Under the pieces are notes generated by a model, which was given only the letters and a program-made list of their open reading frames with translations, searched no databases and had not been told where the DNA came from. A stretch of 64,000 nucleotides of DNA from Gonatopus flavifemur (Eukaryota; Arthropoda; Insecta; Hymenoptera; Dryinidae). The stretch covers positions 49,840,001-49,904,000 of the forward strand of contig JAFFJZ010000001.1 in NCBI GenBank assembly GCA_018340375.1. The letters are read 5' to 3'. A program made the translations under genes and the position numbers. Shown piece by piece: positions 57,756-64,000 of this stretch. How positions within the stretch are numbered: the first letter of the stretch is position 1; the number at the start of each line of letters is the position of its first letter.

Positions 57756-57761
57756 AATAAA
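57756..57761 (+). terminator. Probable poly(A) signal of SPAG7
   Basis: AATAAA in CTTAAAATAAAAAATC, 212 bases past the SPAG7 stop. Confidence 0.5.
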
Positions 57762-57817
57762 AAATCATTTATAAAACAATTGAAATGGGTATTACTGATA
57801 ATAACGATATTCTATAA

Positions 57818-57823
57818 TTTATT
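57818..57823 (-). terminator. Probable poly(A) signal of EXOC8
   Basis: TTTATT on the plus strand (AATAAA on the minus) in ATAATTTATTCTATTG, 134 bases past the EXOC8 stop. It faces the SPAG7 signal with 56 bases between. A second TTTATT at 57948-57953 is too close to the stop to be the main signal. Confidence 0.45.
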
Positions 57824-57956
57824 CTATTGTCACGCAAAATACCACGCTGATTCATGAGAAATATCAATCAATGAATCAATCATATTTACAATATAATACA
57901 TTTGTTTCTCATACCATACTTTGTATAGTTTGTTCCGTTAATTTTCATTTATTCGA

Positions 57957-60900
57957 TTAGAGGTATTCAGTGGTTGAGTATTTAGGAACTGACGTTCTAG
58001 GAGCAGGTCTTGGTTTCGTTGGCGATGAAAAGTCGATCACTATCTGTTCTTTTAGAACAACTAATTTTGTAAATTTCTGATTGGTCACGCTTTTATACAA
58101 TTCGAGGCCTCTTGCGATGATAATATCACGAATATACGATGCGTTACTTTGTACCAATTTTTTCTGAAATCAAATAATATTTAATTTTATCACAGTACAG
58201 ATAGGGTAGAATTTACGATACTCTATTCAATGAAATTCGTACCTCTTGTTTCAATTTAGGATTCGTGAGGGATAAAGTCAAATGTTGTACCTGAACTCGC
58301 ATTACGGATACAAGAACTTTATCGATAATTGACATGAGTTCAGGAGTGGCAACGCTCAAACAATCTTCCAGAAGTCCGATATAAAGCCTTGAGAAAGCTA
58401 AAGTGTTGTTGGTCAACGCTATCCAGCAATCATTTGTTAAATAAGAAGCCGGTAATCCAATACCAAGGTCATCCAATTCGGTCATCAACTTATTCAAATT
58501 TTGACTCGTTACAAGGTTGGTTGGTCGCCAAGTATCTTCCGCAGCTCGTACTTTCACAGCATCGACGTACTTTTCACCAGCATCCTGTATAGTGCGTGAT
58601 AGAGGATTTCTAAATTGACCATCCACTTGATACCGAAAATCCATTCCAAGTTGTGTTAACTGAAGTTAAAAATCATAAGTGTACGTTAAAATATTGTTAT
58701 GCTAATTATTGATATCATCAATGCTTCAATGCTGCATTGCATAAACGTTGTATTTATTGATTACCTGATCGCAGTGGCTTCTAACCGCTACGATACATTC
58801 TACTAAGGTACTTAGCGAGACTTGTGGTATGAAGAGTTGTTTTATAAAATGTGACGTCAAGTGTTTGATTTCTTGGCTGCACCATACCACCAAATCTATA
58901 TCACGAAAGAGAATAATTTGTCATTTTTTCAATGATTTGACTTTGATAATACGCATTTTTAAGGTCTGAGTATTCGAGAAGAAGACACAGTGTTATAGGG
59001 GTGTTGATATTTTTCAAATATATATTATATTTCAGAACGTTTCTAATATAACTGGATGAGAAACAGGAACAAATACACAAAGGAACAAAGGAAAATTCTC
59101 TTTTGCATAAAACAGTAACAGAATTTGGTCCATTTGATGTATTCTACAATTTGATATGCTGGAAAAGGTTTAAGCAATTCATTTATGATCAACTTGTTGA
59201 AAATTTCACTCCAGGAGTGCAGAATAAAAGAAGAAAAAAGGAATGGGGGCAACTAACGCCTCTTCCAGTGAATCGCTCCCTACAATCATTTTTGCATCTT
59301 CAGTAAAGAGGCACAAATGCCTCAATGCTGCTGCAGTCCCGTCTCTTTGTCAGCCCTCCCCAAGAAGAGGGATAGCAGAAAAAATTGAAAGCTGTGGATA
59401 AAATTGATCTTCGGCATTTTATCTAAATCCCGAATTTATTGTACAAGGAATTGGCTTTATCTAAAAATGAATGACGACCGAAGGGTGGTGAAAAAACCAA
59501 TGGTCCAAGAGTATTGCGTATTCATGCTATTCAAGGGCACAAGTTAGAATTTTTTATAAAATACAAAATCTTACCCGAAGTGCAATTAGTGGATTCTGGA
59601 AATATCTTTAAAAATTCTTTTGCTATCTGCGTTATACTGTTGAAGGCAATCGCGCTAAGTTGTTTAATATAAGGCACAGTAGCACCTTCCCTTTTGACTC
59701 TTTTTAAACGTGCTTTAAGAACGGCACTACAAAGACGTAAATACAATTCACTCGCGTGAGCGCTTCTATTGAGCTGTATAAGAAGTCTTACTACACGTCT
59801 GGCGCTTCTTAAACCTCCCCCTTGAATCGATTTAGCTCCAGCACTGGATTCTAATTCTTTGGTAAGAACTTCGATCAGAGATCGTCCTCTGTCATCAACT
59901 TTTTTTCTAATCTCTGTTATAAGCGGTATTGTTTGAGCATCTTTCAAATATGCTTTGGCTTTTTCTAAAAGTGCATATGCTTCTTCGAAATGACGTTGAG
60001 CTATGCACGAGTCTAAATCTTCTGTCATTTCTAACACCCATTCCGGTGGTGGCTCGTGTTCTTCGGATTCTTCCGCATCATCTATGTTCAATAAAAATAT
60101 TGTCACATAAACCGAAATATAATACAGTAATGATATAAACATTTGATAAATTTTCAACTTGTAACGAAGATATACCTAGAGTATTTGAGTCCAATGACAT
60201 GGAACGCGATGGTCCAACTTCTTCTTCTTTAGGCTGTTTATTATTATCCGATGTTTCAGTAGTTGAATTATCTTGAGCCAGTTTAGCTTTCTTGGCCTGT
60301 TCGCATTTATCTAACCATTCTTTCTGAATATAAAAATAATGAAATAAGAAATTTGTATAAGATTTTAATGAGTTTGAGATTTACGTACTTTACTTGTCGC
60401 CGTCGCGCATTGAAATACTCTAGTATCGGGAAACGCTAAAAGTTTCAGCGCAAGTTTTACAGTTCCATGATCTCTAACATTAACCATCGCCATACTATGC
60501 AGATCATAAACAGCTTGTAATTTATATCTCGGAGGACCTCTTTTACCCCCAGTCGCTAACCAAGAAGCAATCATGAACACATCATTGAATAAATATGCGT
60601 GAATTCTTTTTAATGGAGTTCCTTCGATTGGATCTAATTCTAATAGAGAGCCTTCGTGTACGCATATACGTCCTGGTGTTTCAGTTAAACTCTGTAAAAA
60701 AGTAATGCTTATATCATGCTATGCTTAGTAATTATCAAATTCATGGATGATACCGAGTTCTTAATAAAGTCCAATGAACTAACCATAGCTCCTTCCACAT
60801 TTTCTAACAATTGAGTCAACTTTTGCTTCTGTTCTTCTTCTTTGCGGGTAGAATCATCTTGTTGAGTTTCAGAAACATCTTTGAACATGATTCCTGTGGT

Positions 60901-61276
60901 TCTACTCGATCCTAAAGTACTTAGCAAAGAACGCTGTTCGCTTAACAATTGAGACAACTGATACATCTCGCTTTCTAGATGAGAAATCTCTTTGGCAGTT
61001 TCAATGAACTGCATATAATTTTGGTATACATTACGCTTCAATTGAGCGGACGTACTGTCCGCTAGTTCTTGAATTCGTGCGCGTTGTTGTCTCAATTCAT
61101 CAGCTCCTATACATTGCGAACTAAGATCTTTCACAACTGAAATATAATTTGTATAAAGAATAATATTCTGTGAATCGTTTGTAATGTGAAATGAGTAGAA
61201 ATATGTATTTTTCTAACTTACATTTTTCTGGGTTGAAATTTTCAGAAGCAAAACTTTTTGCTAAATGATCTGCCAT
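57957..61276 (-). CDS. Exo84: Exocyst complex component 8 (Exo84)
   Basis: A subunit of the exocyst, which tethers secretory vesicles to the plasma membrane. Eight exons on the minus strand join in frame: 61276-61222, 61136-60784, 60691-60389, 60323-60176, 60081-59575, 58895-58765, 58659-58243 and 58163-57957, giving 706 residues (human 725). The N-terminal helical part contains LKRNVYQNYMQFIETAKEIS and LESEMYQLSQLLSEQ, near-identical to human EXOC8. A PH domain occupies about 137-255, with RICVHEGSLLELD, AYLFNDVFMIASW and a closing KEWLDKCEQAKKAK helix. The Exo84 C-terminal rod starts near PPEWVLEMTEDLDSCIAQRHFEEA. The acidic linker between them (exon 4) is serine- and glutamate-rich. Start is the ATG at 61276 (MADHLAKSFASENFNP). 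Confidence 0.95.
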
Positions 61277-61868
61277 TGTTTAATTTGTATTTATCGAGGA
61301 CTAGATATATTCTAAATATAAATCAAAAGAATGTTCAGAACAAAGTGTCAATTTCTCAAAAATGACATTTTGTGGATGACATATCATTGCTCGTACTTGT
61401 ACCATAAAGGGTTCATATCAATTTGTTCGATAGCAGAATTATTATAAATTATTTATAAAAAAAAGAAAATATAATTGATCAATCTAATTTCAATCTCACA
61501 AAAACATCGATCTTTAACCCAGTTTTGACACTTAACCTCAAAAATTGACATCTCCCAGCATGAGGGTGGAAAAGTTCAAGGACGTGAGAGAGAATGGGAC
61601 AGAAGAAAAATGGTAATAAAGTGTGTTGGTCCAGAACTAGAGTCCCTATAACAAAGTTTGGCCAATGATAACGTATCGCGTGCAAATGACGACGACGTTT
61701 CAGCGCATCTATTGGATATTTCAAATATATATTGAAATCCCGCCTGTTTCCGAAGAGCCCGAAACAGAATCAATTGTATCCTATCGGTTACCGGCGGTAC
61801 TACTATGTTTTAATTGATTTCGGTTGATAAAGAAGATTCAAGTAAAGATGATAGTGGAGTGAGCAAAC
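61277..61868. promoter_or_regulatory. Divergent promoter region between EXOC8 and the mannose-6-phosphate-receptor-like gene
   Basis: About 590 bp separate two start codons pointing away from each other. A bidirectional promoter is plausible; no specific motif is assigned. Confidence 0.4.
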
Positions 61869-63730
61869 ATGTTTACGCGTGAAGCGATATTTATTTTCTG
61901 TCTTTTTTATGTCATAATTGATAGTAATTTGGCTACAACAGTATGTACGCGATTATCAGCTTGTTCTTGTGTCTTAGAGAATGGAGAAGGTTACAATTTA
62001 ACCAGTCTTGGTCTTCAAAACATGTTAGTTGCTTTCAACGATTTCATCGCTGGAATACAACGTTTTTTTTCTATAATTTGAAATCGTTTATTTTTAATTT
62101 TATAATAATTATTAATTGATATATTCGTATTTTAATATCATTACAGATTAAGTACGACGAAAAATGAATTCCGTTATTACTTTCAACCATGTAAAGATGT
62201 ATACATTAATGAATGTAATAATAACACAGGAATATCAGTGAGTATCTTCTATACCACGTTATTATTATTATTTATTTATTTATTGTATATTATAATATAA
62301 TTCACTAATACAATTAATGTTATCATTCTTTAGTTCTGTGTCAAAGATACGTCAACCAACATAACTTTGACAACTGCTTTGAAAGATATTAATTTGATAT
62401 TAGAAAATGATCAACCTGTTTTCAAATTACACAATGGAAATGCTACAAATAAAACTACTATAAGTTTGGAATGTTGTCAGAATTGCCCTTCCACGTTAAA
62501 ACCAGATTCTGATCCAATATCTGGTAATCATGTAAGTTCATTTTTATTCTCCAATTGTTAATCTAAAAGTTAATCCAAATTATTTTTGATAATATTGAGT
62601 TGACAATACCCAATGTATGATCAATTTGTGAACAATGGCCATTCGTCGATTTATAGGATTCTGGTTATAAAAATATGAGATTCAGCTTTGAAAATATCTG
62701 CTGATACTTCTTGTATGATAAAAGACAATTTTTTTATTTCAGTTTTTGATACTAGAATCGCAAGATGCGTGTAAAATACAGTTATACGAGCCTAAGACTC
62801 TTTCAACTGGTTCCGTGCTGGTGATTTTGTTTATATTAATTAGTGGAACATATTTCATTGGTGGGGCAATTGCTTTGAAATTATTAAGAGGAGCGACTGG
62901 CTGGGAAATGATACCAAATCATAGATTTTGGCGTGAACTTCCTTCTCTGGTCAGAGTAAGTATTTATTCTGATTAATAAGTAAATTATTTGATTGATAAT
63001 ATTGTTTGTCCATTGAATTTGCACGTGAAAGGAAAAAGGAAAGAAATACTTTTCATTCCGATATTTTTCACATTTCCAATACTTTCAAATTCAAGATTCT
63101 AACTATTGTTTGAATTTTTAGACATTTCTTTTCTTAATTTTTTAAAATTTATTCTGCAATTTTATGAATTCTTTGTTGAAGATATGTATCTTTTTTTGTA
63201 TCCAACATCAACTCATCTCCATTTTATGAAGTTACAACATTGAGCAACAGGTTTTGGAAATCCATATCACTCAAGGTCATTCTTAGTAGTAGGCCTCTTG
63301 AAAAATATATTCAACATGTTTTCATTCTTTTTTTCCTTCTCCGAATGTGAGAAAGTGAACAAACGAGTAGAAAAAATTTGTAACTGTGTAAAATATATGA
63401 AATGACCTTGGAAAGATTCAATGAAATTCAAATTAATTTGTCTTGAGAAAATATCACAGCTAGACTCCTCTTTTCATTCACGTACTGTAATTTATCATCA
63501 TTATTTTCAATGTTTCTTTACCTTGTATGTATCATTTTCCTCATTACTTCAATACACGTTTCTATTCTTTTTTTCCACTAGTTTTAACGAGATTTTTTGC
63601 TCGATGAAACTCGATTCGTCCCGTATCTCGCTTCCGTATTAAAAAATACTAAAAAAATTCTTTATTCGCATAGGATGGGGTTTCGTTTACGTACAACTGT
63701 TGCCGACCAGACAGTTACGAAAGAATATGA
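61869..63730 (+). CDS. Cation-dependent mannose-6-phosphate-receptor-like type I membrane protein
   Basis: Five exons join in frame: 61869-62023, 62147-62237, 62334-62531, 62743-62955 and 63674-63730, giving 237 residues. A signal peptide covers about residues 1-22. The luminal part has paired cysteines (CTRLSACSC, QPCKDVYINEC, LECCQNC) and several NxT/S glycosylation sites, as in MRH/Atg27-like folds. One membrane segment spans about 172-193. The cytosolic part GWEMIPNHRFWRELPSLVRDGVSF resembles the M6PR tail ([23 protein letters not shown]). Such proteins carry lysosomal enzymes or cycle between Golgi and endosomes. The predicted C-terminus is YERI, a YxxPhi endocytic/lysosomal sorting signal. 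In another frame the last exon would end EDAVLPHML, resembling the acidic-dileucine tail of M6PR; see findings. Whether it binds mannose-6-phosphate is not shown. Confidence 0.82.
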
Positions 63731-64000
63731 AGATGCAGTTTTACCTCACATGTTGTAATATCATTTATATTTTGATGAATCCTAAATACTGTTAAGTTAT
63801 ACCATGCTTATATTAGAATCCAAAAAAATTATTTTGTAAGTACTATAATAATTCAAGGATGATATTTCATTCGATATGAAAATATTCGTCAAATATTCAT
63901 ACCCAAGAATTACGGTTTTTTACTTTTTATCAATGCATATCTTATCCTGGTATGATTATTTGACAAATATGAAACGTTATTGAAAAATTGTGATATATAT
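63731..64000. other. 3' flank of the last gene
   Basis: AT-rich, no coding signal. No AATAAA is obvious before the end of the window. Confidence 0.4.

Noticed and set aside
59270..59380. GC-richer patch in an EXOC8 intron with a GAGGCACAAATGCCTC palindrome, considered as a microRNA hairpin
   Set aside because: The stem is short and matches no microRNA that I know.

Overview
The window looks like nuclear DNA of an insect, probably a hymenopteran. It is AT-rich without obvious CpG loss. Its genes have many short introns, most of them about 60-100 bp, with GT/AG borders and animal-type domain orders. Two complex III assembly peptides lie in tandem, as on the Drosophila sloth1/sloth2 transcript. 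The order assignment is an inference; insect or arthropod is much firmer.

Layout. Positions 1-14,272 hold no convincing gene. They are packed with short inverted-repeat DNA elements, many inserted into one another. From 14,273 to 18,815 (minus strand) lies APC5, an anaphase-promoting complex subunit. From 18,816 to 23,876 there is a second element-rich stretch, ending just before a single-exon double zinc-finger gene (23,877-24,620, plus strand). From 24,621 to 30,856 the DNA is AT-rich and gene-free, and may hold long 3' UTRs. Roquin (RING/ROQ/CCCH RNA-decay factor) runs from 35,579 down to 30,857 (15 coding exons), with a probable non-coding first exon near 36.5 kb. Divergent from it is a tandem pair, UQCC5/Sloth1-like (37,085-37,306) and UQCC6/Sloth2-like (37,370-37,540), then a tRNA-Asn(GTT) at 38,317-38,390, then CCDC50 (39,399-43,342, plus). 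ELYS, the chromatin-binding nucleoporin, occupies 46,809-55,142 (minus) with one 6.9-kb exon. SPAG7 (56,290-57,544, plus) and EXOC8/Exo84 (57,957-61,276, minus) converge. A cation-dependent mannose-6-phosphate-receptor-like membrane protein gene (61,869-63,730, plus) closes the window.

The genes are mostly housekeeping functions: cell-cycle ubiquitylation, mRNA decay, respiratory complex assembly, nuclear pore assembly, exocytosis and lysosomal sorting. Apart from the complex III pair they do not form one pathway. I re-derived exon borders by hand. The eight multi-exon or tandem coding models close in frame and have lengths near those I recall for their families.

The most unusual feature is the population of inverted-repeat elements. 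At least 20 copies begin with CCC and end with GGG, and nearly all are flanked by identical 2-bp (sometimes 3-bp) direct repeats whose sequence differs from copy to copy (TG, TT, AC, AT, TA, AA, AG, CT, CA, GCA, AGT). Their ends fall into two consensus classes, about CCCANNYARCAYA and about CCCTRKTNRAAAA. Their interiors are built from short words repeated in both orientations, a different word in each family. Two insertions have a matching uninserted copy inside this same window, which fixes their borders. No transposase for them is present here.
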